Assembly: GCF_021261325.1 (NCBI RefSeq)
Contig: NZ_JAJSBI010000034.1
Location: 36,904-100,903, forward strand
Length of the DNA stretch: 64,000 nt
DNA from: Streptomyces guryensis
GTDB taxonomy: Bacteria > Actinomycetota > Actinomycetes > Streptomycetales > Streptomycetaceae
Reading direction: 5' to 3'
Positions 32,873-41,810 of the stretch are shown in pieces (within the stretch, counting starts at the first letter, position 1; each line of letters starts with the position of its first letter). Below the pieces are notes generated by a model that saw only the letters and a program-made list of their open reading frames with translations, was not told where the DNA came from and made no database searches. The translations under genes and the position numbers were made by a program.

Positions 32873-33850
32873 ATGTCCGCTCGTAACCGCCGGAGCACCG
32901 CAGCCGTCATCACGGCAGGTGTCGCCGCACTGCTCGCCCTCAGTGGCGCTGCCGCCACCGCGACGGCCGCTCCGTCCTCCGGCCGCGACGCAAAGGCCGG
33001 CGCCGCGATGGTCGCCGCGTCCGCGTCCGCCCACACGCTCACCGTGCCCAGGGGCCTCACCATCAGCGACGGCACCCGCCGCGTCTGGGTCGACGGCAAG
33101 TCGATCGACTTCGGCACCGTCGTCCGTGACCTGGCCTGGAACCCCAGCGGCACCAAGGCCGCCTTCATCGACGGCCACGGCAACCTGGAGGTCTCCGACC
33201 CCGACGGCGGCCACCGGGTGACCGTCGCCGCCAACCCGGGCAACCAGACCTGGTCCCACCCGACCTGGCAGGTCACGGCGGCCGACAGGGCGAACGGCAT
33301 CCCCGCGAAGAACAACATCATCTTCTCCGCCAAGGTCCACGGCAGCACCGTCCTGGAGCGCGTCAAGGCCACCAGCAACCACGGCACGCCGGCGAAGATC
33401 AGCCTGTACGGCGAACCGGGCGACGGCGGCGTCCCGCAGACGAACAACACCTGGCCGAACGTCGGCGGGTCGTACGGCACTTCGGTCTACGAGAACACCC
33501 ACACCGGCGAGGTCTACATCCGGGACGACTACCTGCGTCAGCAGGGCGGTGCGCTGGCCAGGGGCTCCGAGCCCGCGCTCGCCCCCGACGTGGAGGAGGT
33601 CGTCTTCGTGCGCTCCGTCGGCGGGCACGACCACCTCTTCGTCGACGACCTGAGCGCCGGCACCAACGCCGTCAAGGACATCACCCCGCACGCCACCACG
33701 GACTACACCGAGCCCACCTGGTCACCCAACGGCAGGACCATCGCCTTCCGCGCTCCCGACGGCACGTACACCGTCACCAAGACCGCCCACGGCTTCGGAA
33801 AGCCCGTCAAGGTCACCAAGCACACCGGTCTGCCCGCCTACCGCGGCTGA
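32873..33850 (+). CDS. Secreted TolB-like beta-propeller protein
   Basis: A 325-residue exported protein. The signal peptide (ITAGVAALLALSGAAATATAAP) is followed by repeats with PD40/TolB-like character: DLAWNPSGTKAAFIDGHGNLEVSD, QTWSHPTWQV and TEPTWSPNGRTIAFRAPDGTY. These strands form a small propeller, often a binding scaffold. The start is ATG 32873 behind TGGGGGAA. The 3-prime end overlaps the convergent hypothetical gene by 13 bp. No enzymatic motif is visible. Confidence 0.82.
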   Translation: MSARNRRSTAAVITAGVAALLALSGAAATATAAPSSGRDAKAGAAMVAASASAHTLTVPRGLTISDGTRRVWVDGKSIDFGTVVRDLAWNPSGTKAAFIDGHGNLEVSDPDGGHRVTVAANPGNQTWSHPTWQVTAADRANGIPAKNNIIFSAKVHGSTVLERVKATSNHGTPAKISLYGEPGDGGVPQTNNTWPNVGGSYGTSVYENTHTGEVYIRDDYLRQQGGALARGSEPALAPDVEEVVFVRSVGGHDHLFVDDLSAGTNAVKDITPHATTDYTEPTWSPNGRTIAFRAPDGTYTVTKTAHGFGKPVKVTKHTGLPAYRG

Positions 33851-34464
33851 CGGCCGCCCAACCGGCCGCCGGAGCGGGCGAGTTCGGCCCGTAGCTCCTC
33901 CAGGTGCTGGTCGGCCGTGTCGTGCGGCAGGTACTCGACCACATCGAGAAAACGGAACAGGACCTGGGCCGGGGTGACGGCGAACTCGTAGTCGCCGAAC
34001 CCCACCACGGCACCCAGCTCACCACGAACGGCACCCCGGACGACATGCGCGGTCATGTCGTCCGGGTTTTCCGCTGTCAGCCCCCGCCGCGCGTTGGGGC
34101 GCGCCAGATACGGGCAGACCATCGAGGCGTAGAGCATGCACGCGCGGTGCCCCGGGCCCTCCAGCGTCGCCGCCATGTTGCGGTACGGCCGCCCGGCGGC
34201 GAGCGCCTCGCGGATCGCCGAACTCTCCGCGGCGCCCACCACCCGCCACACCGGCCCCTTGGGCATCAGGGTGTTGCACACGGAACACAGCCGCCGTCGC
34301 GCGCACTCGGCGCTGCGGCCGTAGTCGGTGAGCGCGAACTGGGGCTCGTCGCCCTCCCAAGGAGTGATGGCGGGTACCGGATAGCCGCGGCTGTCACGAG
34401 GTCTGGCCTCGACGCTCGCCGGCATGGGAACGGAATCGAATCGCACGACCTCATGGTCGACCAC
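33838..34464 (-). CDS. Hypothetical protein with CxxC and HxxC motifs
   Basis: A 208-residue cytoplasmic protein. RRRLCSVCNTLMP and HRACMLYASMVCPYLARP give four cysteines and a histidine that could bind zinc or an Fe-S cluster. The C-terminal part (QVLFRFLDVVEYLPHDTADQHLEELRAELAR) is helical. Similar proteins occur in other Streptomyces, to my knowledge without a named function. The ATG at 34464 is the longest plausible start. It is divergent from the glycosyltransferase gene. Confidence 0.65.
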   Translation of the reverse strand: MVDHEVVRFDSVPMPASVEARPRDSRGYPVPAITPWEGDEPQFALTDYGRSAECARRRLCSVCNTLMPKGPVWRVVGAAESSAIREALAAGRPYRNMAATLEGPGHRACMLYASMVCPYLARPNARRGLTAENPDDMTAHVVRGAVRGELGAVVGFGDYEFAVTPAQVLFRFLDVVEYLPHDTADQHLEELRAELARSGGRLGGRQPR

Positions 34465-34583
34465 GGGACCGCCCCACCGCGACGGGTGTGGCCGATCCGG
34501 AAAGTCCCGGGACCGCGTTGCCCGGGCGGGCTCCTCGGCGTTGCTCTGTCGTAGACCTCGCCCATATCCAAGGAAATCCGATT

Positions 34584-35771
34584 ATGTCTCGTTCTGCTCA
34601 TATCGCCATGGTCGGCACGCCTCTGGTCGGCCATGTGCTGCCCGGCCTGGAGATCATCCGTGAACTCGTGGCCCGCGGCCATCGCGTGACGTACGCCAAC
34701 GCCGGCCCCCTCGCCGAGCTGGTCGCCCTCACCGGCGCCGAACCGGTCGGCATCACCTCCACTCTTCCGGTCGCCGACCACGACTGGCCGCGCACTCCCA
34801 TCGCGTCCGCCTCCCGCTTCCTCGACGAGGCGATGGCCGTACTGCCCCAGCTGCATGCCGTGTACGACGACGATCCCGCCGACCTCTACCTCTACGACGT
34901 CGGCGCGTACGCGGGCCGCGCGCTGGCCGAGGCGCAGGGCCGCGGCCACGTCCAGCTCGCCGCGGCGCACGTGGCCTGGGAGGGCGCCCAGGAGGAGGTC
35001 GGCGCGGCCTTCGCCCGGCTGCCCGGAGGTTCCGAGTACCGGGCGCGGTTCGCCGCCTGGCTGAGCCGGTGCGGTGCGGTGACCACGAACGTGGAGGAGT
35101 TCACCGGCCACCCGAAGCGCGTGCTGGCCATGATCCCGCGCGCCCTGCAGCCGCATGCGGAACGTGTCGACGCCGAGGCGGTGTCGTTCGTCGGCCCGTG
35201 CTTCGGCGTCGGCCGGGAGCAGGACCGCTGGACCCGGCCGGCCGGTGCGAAGAAGGTGCTGCTGGTGTCGCTGACCGACGCGGCGCACCTCGCACCGCAG
35301 GAGATCCACCACCAGTGCGCGGCCGCGTTCACGGATCTCCCGGGCTGGCATGTGGTGCTGCAGACCGCCGGCGGCAGCGATCTGGCCGAGCGCGTCCCCC
35401 GCAACTTCGAAGTCCGGCCGTGGGAGCCGCCGTTGACCATTCTCGAGCAGGCGGACGTATGGGTGACGCACGCCGGGACGGACAGCAGCAGCCAGGGCCT
35501 GTACACCGGCGTGCCGATGATCGCGGTACCGAACGGCCCCGCCCAGTGCCTCCACGCCGACCGGCTCGTCGAACTGGGCGTCGCCCGCCGCATCGACAGC
35601 GCGGAGGTCACGGCGGCGGCGCTGCGTACCGCCCTGATGGAACTCATCGGAGATCCACAGGTCGCCGCGCGTTCGGCGTGGCTGTGGTCCGAGGTACGCG
35701 CCGAGGGCGGCACCCGGCGGGCCGCGGATCTGATCGAGGAGCAGCTGGCCGGGGACAGGGTGAGCTGCTGA
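34584..35771 (+). CDS. Macrolide-type UDP-glycosyltransferase (MGT/OleD family)
   Basis: A 395-residue GT1 (GT-B fold) enzyme that transfers sugar from a UDP-sugar to a small-molecule acceptor, often for antibiotic self-protection or natural-product tailoring. The N-terminal acceptor domain starts HIAMVGTPLVGHVLPGLEII, with the catalytic-type His in GHVLP. The C-terminal donor-binding region is WEPPLTILEQADVWVTHAGTDSSSQGLYTGVPMIAVPNGPAQ, the MGT signature. Start ATG 34584 behind AAGGAA. It lies 307 bp upstream of a type III polyketide synthase on the same strand. Confidence 0.92.
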   Translation: MSRSAHIAMVGTPLVGHVLPGLEIIRELVARGHRVTYANAGPLAELVALTGAEPVGITSTLPVADHDWPRTPIASASRFLDEAMAVLPQLHAVYDDDPADLYLYDVGAYAGRALAEAQGRGHVQLAAAHVAWEGAQEEVGAAFARLPGGSEYRARFAAWLSRCGAVTTNVEEFTGHPKRVLAMIPRALQPHAERVDAEAVSFVGPCFGVGREQDRWTRPAGAKKVLLVSLTDAAHLAPQEIHHQCAAAFTDLPGWHVVLQTAGGSDLAERVPRNFEVRPWEPPLTILEQADVWVTHAGTDSSSQGLYTGVPMIAVPNGPAQCLHADRLVELGVARRIDSAEVTAAALRTALMELIGDPQVAARSAWLWSEVRAEGGTRRAADLIEEQLAGDRVSC

Positions 35772-36078
35772 CGCGGGACATGTCCCCGTAGGGACCCGGG
35801 AGTTCGAACCCCGCCCGGCCGCGGCCTGCCCGCCGGTGCGTCCGACCCGGCACGGGCCGCGCCGGACCGGTTCGGTGTGCTCGGTGTCACGTGCGCCAAG
35901 AACCATCCGAGTTGTCCAGGTCACAGCGCAAATGCCCATTTGGCGTCCATGCTCGGAACGGATACCGAAGCCCGAAGTAGAGCGCAACGCCATGGATTTG
36001 GTTGCACTGGCCCGAAGTGGCGCATGACACGGCGTTCATGACGTTCTGCCTCATCTCCCCGCAGAAAGGTGCCACATC
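35772..36078 (+). promoter_or_regulatory. Leader/promoter region of the type III PKS gene
   Basis: No gene seen. Just after the glycosyltransferase stop a palindrome GGGACATGTCCC (35775-35786) and a GTCCC-cgta-GGGAC hairpin could attenuate transcription. The stretch 35890-36010 is less GC-rich (around gcaaatgcccatttggc), which suits a promoter. AGAAAGGTG precedes the ATG at 36079. Confidence 0.45.
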
Positions 36079-37263
36079 ATGGCCGCTTACCTGTGCCCGC
36101 CTGCCGTGATACACGGCGAGCACGTCGTGCAGACCAGCGAGATCGTCGCCGAGGTGCGCGGTCGCCACCCGGACGCGGCGTGGGCGCCGCGGATCGACGG
36201 GATCGCGGCCAGTACGGGCATCGAAACCCGCGGGTGGATGGTGCCGCTGGAGACCGCCGTCGCGCCCGGCGACGGGAGCGGCCTCCCCGCCGCCGGTGCC
36301 GGGGCGGCCCGGGAGGCGCTGGCCGGGGACGGCTTCACCGAACAGGACGTGGACCGCGTGATCGCCGCCCTTGAGGCGATACCCGCGCCGCAGACCGTGC
36401 AGGAGCGCACCGCGCCGGCCTGGGCGGCCGTGCAGTCCTGCGGGGAGCGTGCGGCGCGGGGCGCCCTGCAGATCGCCGGGCTGGACGCCTCCGACGTCGA
36501 CTGTCTGATCACCAGTCACTCCACCACCCCGGCGCTGCCGGGGCTGGACGTCTCCCTGGCCAACAGGCTCCCGCTCCGGGGCGACGCGATGCTGCTGCCG
36601 GCCACGCAGTGGGCCTGCATCGCCGGGACCCGTTCCCTGGCGCTGGCGGCGGATCTCGTGGCCGCGGATCCCGACCGGGTGGTCCTGGTCGTGATAGCGG
36701 AGGCACTGAGCACGACGTACCAGCCCGCGGACGACACGCTGGAGTCCCTGATCGTCCGCTTGCTGTTCGCGGACACCGCGGTCGCCGCGGTGGTCACGGG
36801 CCGCCCCAGGCCCGAGTCGGCGCTGCGGCTGGACGCCGCCTGGAACCACACCCTGCCCGGCACCCAGGACCTGCACCGTCTGGAGACACGGGACGACGGC
36901 ACCCACTTCGTGATGGACCGGCGCGGGCCGCGCGCCGTGCAGGAGACGGTCACCGCGATGTGGGAGTGGCTGCGCGTCCGCTACCAGGACGACCCCGGCT
37001 CCTGGCACCCCGACGTCCTGCTCGCGCACCCCGGCGGGACGCGTGTGCTGGAGTACATGGAGCAGACGATGCCCGACGGATGGCCGTCGGGGCTGCTGGA
37101 CTACAGCCGGGAGAGCTACACCAGCGGCAACCGGGGCGGCGCCGCCGTGTTCGACATCATGCGCAGGGCGTACGACGCCGGGCAGAAGCGGGGCAGTCGT
37201 GCCGTGCTGTACGCGGCGGCGCCGGGCCTGACCGCCACCGCCCTGGAAGGGGAGTGGCTGTAA
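36079..37263 (+). CDS. Type III polyketide synthase
   Basis: A 394-residue chalcone-synthase-fold enzyme that extends an acyl-CoA starter with malonyl-CoA. The catalytic triad is visible: Cys180 in ATQWACIAGTRS, His317 in LLAHPGGTRVLEYMEQ and Asn351 in YTSGNRGGAAVFDIMRR. Spacing (137 and 34 residues) fits plant CHS. The C-terminus LYAAAPGLTATALEGEWL has the GPGLT-like end. The Cys motif reads WACIAGT rather than the frequent GCxAGG, so its starter or product may differ from germicidin or THN synthases. The glycosyltransferase upstream may act on its product. Confidence 0.93.
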   Translation: MAAYLCPPAVIHGEHVVQTSEIVAEVRGRHPDAAWAPRIDGIAASTGIETRGWMVPLETAVAPGDGSGLPAAGAGAAREALAGDGFTEQDVDRVIAALEAIPAPQTVQERTAPAWAAVQSCGERAARGALQIAGLDASDVDCLITSHSTTPALPGLDVSLANRLPLRGDAMLLPATQWACIAGTRSLALAADLVAADPDRVVLVVIAEALSTTYQPADDTLESLIVRLLFADTAVAAVVTGRPRPESALRLDAAWNHTLPGTQDLHRLETRDDGTHFVMDRRGPRAVQETVTAMWEWLRVRYQDDPGSWHPDVLLAHPGGTRVLEYMEQTMPDGWPSGLLDYSRESYTSGNRGGAAVFDIMRRAYDAGQKRGSRAVLYAAAPGLTATALEGEWL

Positions 37264-37291
37264 CCCGCCGCCTGGCTCGCGCGCGGCCGCG

Positions 37292-39448
37292 TCACCTCTC
37301 GACCGACGCCCAGACCACCTTGCCGGCGTCCGTCCACCGCACCCCCCACCGGGTGGTGAGGCCATGCACGACGTGCAGGCCACGGCCCCCGTCGTCCAAG
37401 AGCCCGCCCCGGCCGAGCCGCGGCCTGCCGTTCCCGGTGTCGCCCACCTCGCACAGCAGCCCGTGACCGGTCCTGATCAGGCGCACCGTGAGGGGTCCGC
37501 CGGCGAAGCGGACCGCGTTGGCGACCAGCTCGTCGACCACCAGCAGCACGCTGTCCCGCGTGTCGTCCCTGGTGCCCCACTGCCCCAGCAGCCCGGAGAC
37601 CAGCGCGCGGGCCCGGGCCGCCGCGTCGCCGCGGGCGGGCAGCCGCCAGGTGGCGGTGTCCCCCTTGCGGTAGCCGATCATGCGCGCGAGCAGCAGGGTC
37701 ACGTCGTCGCGCCGGCGCACGGGCGCCAGCGCGGAGACCACGCGCCGCGCGGCCTGCGGCAGGGCGTCCCAGGGGTGCACCGTGGACACGGCCTCCGCCA
37801 GCCTGCCGATGCCCTCGTCGATGGACAGGGCGGGATCCTCCACCAGGCCGTCGGTGTAGAGGGCGAGCAGCGAGCCCGGGGGCGCGGCGAACGCGTGCAC
37901 CTCGAAGGGCTCCCGCAGCGCGAACTCGGCGCCCAGCCCGGGGTGGGGGCTGATCCCGACCGGGCCGGCGGGCCCGTCCGGGGGCACCAGGACCGGGGGG
38001 AGGTGGCCGGCGCTGGACAGCGCCACACGGTGGCTGACCGGGTCGTACACGGCGATGCAGCAGGTCGACCCGAGGGCGCTGTACCCGGCCGCCAGCCCGG
38101 ACTCCGCGTCGTCCAGCAGTGACACGGTCTCGTCCAGGTGCTCCAGCACCTCGTCGGGTGCCAGCCCCGCGGACAGCAGCGCGCGGGCCTCCATGCTGAG
38201 CTGTCCCATGGTCGCCGCGGCCCCCAGGCCGTGTCCGACGACGTCACCGACCACCAGCGCGGTCCGGCCGTCCGGCAGCGGAAAGCTGTTCACCCAGTCA
38301 CCGCCGACGCCCGCGCTGTCGGGGGTGGCGGGCTGGTAGACGCTGGCGGTCTCGATGGTGTCGCCGGCGGACCGGGGCAGCAGCCGGCGCTGCAACGCCA
38401 GCACCTGGGTGTGCTCGCGATGGTGCTGACGGGCCAGGTCGACGTGGTGGGAGGTCCTGGCCACCAGCTCCTGCAGGTCGAACAGCTCGCCGTCCTCGAA
38501 GGGGCGGTCCGCGCGCCGCCAGACCTCCGCCACGCCCAGGACGACGGGCGGCGTGCCGTCCAGGACCAGCGGAACGCACGCCACGGCCGCCGCCTGGTCG
38601 CCGGGCACCAGGGCACGCACCAGCCGCGTACTGCCGAGGACCCGCTCGATCGCCTCCCGGTCGGGTATGACGATGGCCTGCGCGGCGTCGTCACGCCGTA
38701 TCGCCTGCGACAGCAGACGACTCGCGTCGCCGGGAAGATCACGACCCGGGGTCACATAGCCGTCGGGCCACGCCCGGTCCGGCACCAGGGCCGCCCGCCG
38801 CAGCCGGATGCGCCCCTGCGGCTGCTCGGTGACCACCTCGCCCGTCCACACGGCGAAGTCGAGGTCGATGGCGGTCACGTCCCCCCAGGCCAGCAGGGAC
38901 TCCGCCAGCGACTGCGCGGTCTCGCCGATGTCCAACGAGGTGCCGATCGCGGTCTCGGCGGCGTACAGGTGCAGCCTCCTGGCCATGGCGATCACGGAGA
39001 CGGTCAGGCCCTCCTGAGGCGCCGCCGCGGCCAGGATGCTCATGGAGACCACCAGCTCCGACCCGTCCGCGCGGCGCAGGCGCTGGACCCGGGCCACGTG
39101 CGGCTCACCGGTCTCGAGGACCTGCCGCAACCGCCGGGTGACCGTCGGTACGTCCCAGGGAGGCAGAAGATCGACGAAAGGGGCCCCGGTCACGGCCTCC
39201 ACGCCCGTGAAGACGGGGGCGTCCAGATTGCAGCGGGTGATTCTCAGCTCCCGGTCCAGACTGACCGCACCGAGGATCTGCTCCTGCCGGCCGGGGTCCG
39301 GACCGGCCGGTACGGGCCGGCGGGCGGTGCTGTCGTCCTGCGGGTCGGCGGAACCGGCGGCCGCTGCGCCCCCTGGCATGTACTGCCCCAAAGCGCCGCT
39401 GACCATGTCGAACGGCGACGCGGAAGAAGGGGAGGGGGTGGAGTCCAT
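37292..39448 (-). CDS. PAS-GAF-SpoIIE (PP2C) phosphatase with C-terminal anti-sigma-type ATPase domain
   Basis: A 718-residue multidomain signalling protein. Order: a short disordered N-terminus; a PAS domain (about 55-155, ILGAVSLDRELRITRCN); a GAF domain (about 165-340); the SpoIIE/PP2C phosphatase (about 365-590, GVGGDWVNSFPLPDGRTALVVGDVVGHGLGAA and LYTDGLVEDP with metal-binding Asp residues); and a HATPase_c module (about 605-718, VVDELVANAVRFAGG) of the RsbW/SpoIIAB kind. Such proteins control anti-sigma/anti-anti-sigma switches in response to ligands, light or redox. It converges on the type III PKS with only 28 bp between. Confidence 0.93.
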   Translation of the reverse strand: MDSTPSPSSASPFDMVSGALGQYMPGGAAAAGSADPQDDSTARRPVPAGPDPGRQEQILGAVSLDRELRITRCNLDAPVFTGVEAVTGAPFVDLLPPWDVPTVTRRLRQVLETGEPHVARVQRLRRADGSELVVSMSILAAAAPQEGLTVSVIAMARRLHLYAAETAIGTSLDIGETAQSLAESLLAWGDVTAIDLDFAVWTGEVVTEQPQGRIRLRRAALVPDRAWPDGYVTPGRDLPGDASRLLSQAIRRDDAAQAIVIPDREAIERVLGSTRLVRALVPGDQAAAVACVPLVLDGTPPVVLGVAEVWRRADRPFEDGELFDLQELVARTSHHVDLARQHHREHTQVLALQRRLLPRSAGDTIETASVYQPATPDSAGVGGDWVNSFPLPDGRTALVVGDVVGHGLGAAATMGQLSMEARALLSAGLAPDEVLEHLDETVSLLDDAESGLAAGYSALGSTCCIAVYDPVSHRVALSSAGHLPPVLVPPDGPAGPVGISPHPGLGAEFALREPFEVHAFAAPPGSLLALYTDGLVEDPALSIDEGIGRLAEAVSTVHPWDALPQAARRVVSALAPVRRRDDVTLLLARMIGYRKGDTATWRLPARGDAAARARALVSGLLGQWGTRDDTRDSVLLVVDELVANAVRFAGGPLTVRLIRTGHGLLCEVGDTGNGRPRLGRGGLLDDGGRGLHVVHGLTTRWGVRWTDAGKVVWASVER

Positions 39449-39541
39449 GCGACTCTCTCAGCTCGCTCACCGACCCCGGCACAGCGCCGGGGCCGTACCA
39501 GAACCCGGGCGACAGGGTCCCGAGGTTCCTGACCGCACCCC

Positions 39542-39690
39542 TCATTCAATAACACCCCGGGCCGCTTCGCCTTCGGCGGTGGTCCTCAGGCCGTGCAACC
39601 ACGCTTCGAGACCCGCGGTCGTGGTGGGCTCGACCTTCTCGAAGGCCCACAGGTGGACACCCTCGACGATGCGCAGCCCCGCAGGTGACG
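39542..39690 (-). pseudogene. Remnant of an SRPBCC-type protein (C-terminus)
   Basis: The minus-strand frame reads AGLRIVEGVHLWAFEKVEPT and then AGLEAWLHGLRTTAEGEAAR before its stop. This resembles the last strand and helix of SRPBCC/START-like proteins (VEGVHLWxFEPV ... LxAWLxxLRxxAE) with a stretch missing between. Upstream, the frame turns into Arg/Gly-rich sequence. The assignment is by memory of the fold pattern and is tentative. Confidence 0.4.
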
Positions 39691-39910
39691 GCGAGCGCGG
39701 TGTTCGGGCTCGACCTGCCCAGGCTCCCCTCTGCGGGCGCTCGTGCCGCTGGGGCGGCCCGGGTGGGCGCAGCCTGCCTCCCGCAAGGGCGGGCAAGCGA
39801 AGCCCGCGCGAGCGCTGCCGCGCCCAGGTGCGTACGGAGATCGAGCGACGCGTTTGGGAACGGATCGCCACGGCGGGCTGGACGACCTGGCGGGTGCGCC
39901 GACGAACTGA

Positions 39911-39955
39911 CCGGCGGAGAGTGGACCGGCGCAGAGCGGGCCGGCGGAGAACGGG
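39911..39955. repeat. Three imperfect 15-bp tandem repeats
   Basis: Units CCGGCGGAGAGTGGA, CCGGCGCAGAGCGGG and CCGGCGGAGAACGGG follow each other from 39911. They are non-coding in context. Confidence 0.75.
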
Positions 39956-40062
39956 CCGGCCCCGGAAAAAAATCTCTCCGGTTTCCCGTAATCGCCGCCG
40001 CCCACCGGACTCTCCATGGACGAAACCCCGACCGGGCCCGAACCCGCAGGAGGCACACGTCC

Positions 40063-40131
40063 ATGCACGCCACACCCAGAGCCGGCACCGCCGGACGCGC
40101 GGCCGTCCCGGCAGGGGGGTGCACCTCGTGA
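40063..40131 (+). CDS. 22-residue leader ORF overlapping the HTH gene
   Basis: A short frame (MHATPRAGTAGRAAVPAGGCTS) with an excellent Shine-Dalgarno AGGAGG at 40048-40053. Its TGA overlaps the GTG start of the next gene (GTGA). The HTH gene has only a run of G as a ribosome-binding site, so its translation may depend on this small ORF. Too small for a functional call; it could be a regulatory leader. Confidence 0.5.
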   Translation: MHATPRAGTAGRAAVPAGGCTS

Positions 40132-40445
40132 GCACCCACCGCCTGGATGTCCCCCAACTCCACCACCGTCTCGACACCCGACGCCGGGAACTCGGCCTGA
40201 CCTGGCGCGGTGTCGCACAACAGACACGACTCGCTCCGGCCACGTTCAGCCGGATCATCAGCGGCCGTTCACTGGAGGCCGACGCGCTCGTCACCCTCCT
40301 GGTCTGGCTCGGCCTCGACACCGGTATCGCGGCCCTGATCGAACCCGGTGGCGAACCGCTCCCCTGCCCGGACTGCGGACGGAGCTTCCAGCCGAAGCGC
40401 GACGGCAGCATGCGCGCCCACCCCTGCAAGGCAGCCACGGGCTGA
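40128..40445 (+). CDS. Small HTH (XRE-type) protein with C-terminal zinc ribbon
   Basis: A 105-residue DNA-binding protein. The XRE-like HTH is LDTRRRELGLTWRGVAQQTRLAPATFSRIISGRSLEADALVTLLVWLGL. The tail CPDCGRSFQPKRDGSMRAHPC contains a CxxC...HxC zinc-ribbon pattern. GTG 40128 is chosen because it overlaps the stop of the leader ORF; another in-frame GTG lies at 40119. The combination of XRE HTH and a zinc ribbon in one small protein is unusual. It is followed by a small membrane-anchored protein. Confidence 0.8.
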   Translation: MSTHRLDVPQLHHRLDTRRRELGLTWRGVAQQTRLAPATFSRIISGRSLEADALVTLLVWLGLDTGIAALIEPGGEPLPCPDCGRSFQPKRDGSMRAHPCKAATG

Positions 40446-40535
40446 CGGCGGTGTCGCCTCCTGCGCAGCGCAGGCGACACCGCCCCGCACGCCCGCCCCC
40501 GTCCCCTCCCCCGCGAACGTCACCGGAGCAAGGCC

Positions 40536-41006
40536 ATGATCCCGATCCTGCTCATCGTCAGCGTGCTGTGCCTGTCCGGGTACTCCATCGTCTACAGCAT
40601 GAGCCCTCCCGACCACGCCACCGTGGCCGGCACCCGTGCTCAGGACGAGGCCGCGTTTCTCGCCGCGGAACGCGGCCGCTTCGACGAGCTCGTCGCGGAT
40701 CTCGACCTCCGGATCCCGGAACGCGACCGGGTCCCGCACGACCCGACCGAGCGCCACAGCGTCAACACGATCACCAGCGACGCCCTCGACGCCCTGTATG
40801 CCGAACGCGACCTGCTGCGCGAGCAACTCGCCACCGCCGTCCAGCCGAACCTCGACGCGCTCGTCGACGCCTACGCCCACCGGGGCACGGCCGTCCAGCG
40901 GGCCCTCCGCCTGGTCGACACCGTCGTCGACGCCCCGTCCGCCGACACCGACGAGCATCGGGCCGTACGGGACCTCGCCCTCGAGATCCGTAACGCGCTC
41001 ACGTGA
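40536..41006 (+). CDS. Small membrane-anchored helical protein
   Basis: A 156-residue protein with one N-terminal transmembrane helix (IPILLIVSVLCLSGYSIVYS) and then a highly charged helical domain suited to coiled coils (AFLAAERGRFDELVADLDLR and DALYAERDLLREQLATAVQPNL). It lies 90 bp after the HTH/zinc-ribbon gene and abuts the convergent TrmB regulator with no gap. I do not recognise the family. Confidence 0.7.
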   Translation: MIPILLIVSVLCLSGYSIVYSMSPPDHATVAGTRAQDEAAFLAAERGRFDELVADLDLRIPERDRVPHDPTERHSVNTITSDALDALYAERDLLREQLATAVQPNLDALVDAYAHRGTAVQRALRLVDTVVDAPSADTDEHRAVRDLALEIRNALT

Positions 41007-41810
41007 TCACGGCCCGGGCGCCGCGTCTTTCCACACCGTGTGGAAGGCGAGCCGCAGACAGGCCGCGAGGGCCGGGTGCTCGATGAAGAGGGTGGTGGTG
41101 GAACCGGCGCCGGCCACCGGGTCGGGCATGTCGCACAGGACGAGGGAGGCGTCGGCTATGACGAGTTTCAGCGGCAGTTCGGGGGCGAAGCGGGCCTCCT
41201 CCCCCGCCGCGGCGAAGCGCCGGACGTGCTCCACCGTCTCGGGGTCGTCCAGGGCGTCGTCGAGGTAGATCGCCCGGACGGTGCCGCCGGAGCTGTGGAG
41301 CCGGCGGACCACCGCGATGCCCTCGTTGTTGTCCGCGGGGGCGACGAACGGGGGTTTGCAGAAGGTGAGAAGTTCGTGCTGCGCCTGCCGCTGGATGTCG
41401 GCGAAGCGCTCGGCGATCGCCTTGGGGTCGCGCAGGATCTCGATGTAGTCCAGCGGATCGGTGTGCTCCCGCCCCAGGGACCAGAGCGGTTGCAGGACAC
41501 CGGCCAGCGCCTGCGAGACCCGCTCCAGACGGTCGACGGACTCGCGTTGCAGCGCCATCAGCCGGGCGAGGGCCAACTCGGGCGTGACGGCGGAGTACGT
41601 GGCCACGCGGCCGGGGTGTGAGGTGGCCAACTGCCGTCGTACCAGGGCGTCCAGCACGTCGTAGACGCGTTGGCGCGGTACGTCGGCCTCCCGGGCGGCC
41701 TCGGCGGCCGTGTAGGAACCACGCCTGACGAGTGCCAGGTAGACCCGTGCCTCGTAGCGGGCCAGGCCCAGGGACATCAGGTCGTCGACGGTTCCGTCTT
41801 CACGCTCCAT
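41007..41810 (-). CDS. TrmB-type transcriptional regulator
   Basis: A 267-residue regulator. The N-terminal winged helix (LMSLGLARYEARVYLALVRRGSYTAAEAAREADVPRQRVYDVLDAL) is the TrmB/PF01978 domain. A coiled-coil linker (MALQRESVDRLERVSQAL) follows, and a C-terminal PLD-like effector domain (AQHELLTFCKPPFVAP ... VRAIYLDDALDDPETVEHVR). TrmB proteins usually sense sugars or metabolites. The ATG at 41810 is the family-like start. It is divergent from the S53 protease gene, which lies 260 bp away, and may control it. Confidence 0.88.
   Translation of the reverse strand: MEREDGTVDDLMSLGLARYEARVYLALVRRGSYTAAEAAREADVPRQRVYDVLDALVRRQLATSHPGRVATYSAVTPELALARLMALQRESVDRLERVSQALAGVLQPLWSLGREHTDPLDYIEILRDPKAIAERFADIQRQAQHELLTFCKPPFVAPADNNEGIAVVRRLHSSGGTVRAIYLDDALDDPETVEHVRRFAAAGEEARFAPELPLKLVIADASLVLCDMPDPVAGAGSTTTLFIEHPALAACLRLAFHTVWKDAAPGP

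Larger units (their letters stand above)
39449..40062. other. Intergenic region with gene debris and short repeats
   Basis: Over 600 bp without an intact gene. It contains an SRPBCC-like remnant (39542-39690) and a 15-bp repeat array (39911-39955). The right end (ggaaaaaaatctctccggtttcc near 39965) is locally less GC-rich and may be the promoter of the leader ORF/HTH gene that follows. Confidence 0.45.

Noticed and set aside
35795..35825. gagttcgaaccccg, resembling a tRNA T-loop
   Set aside because: The T-arm does not pair correctly, and no anticodon or acceptor stem could be built around it.
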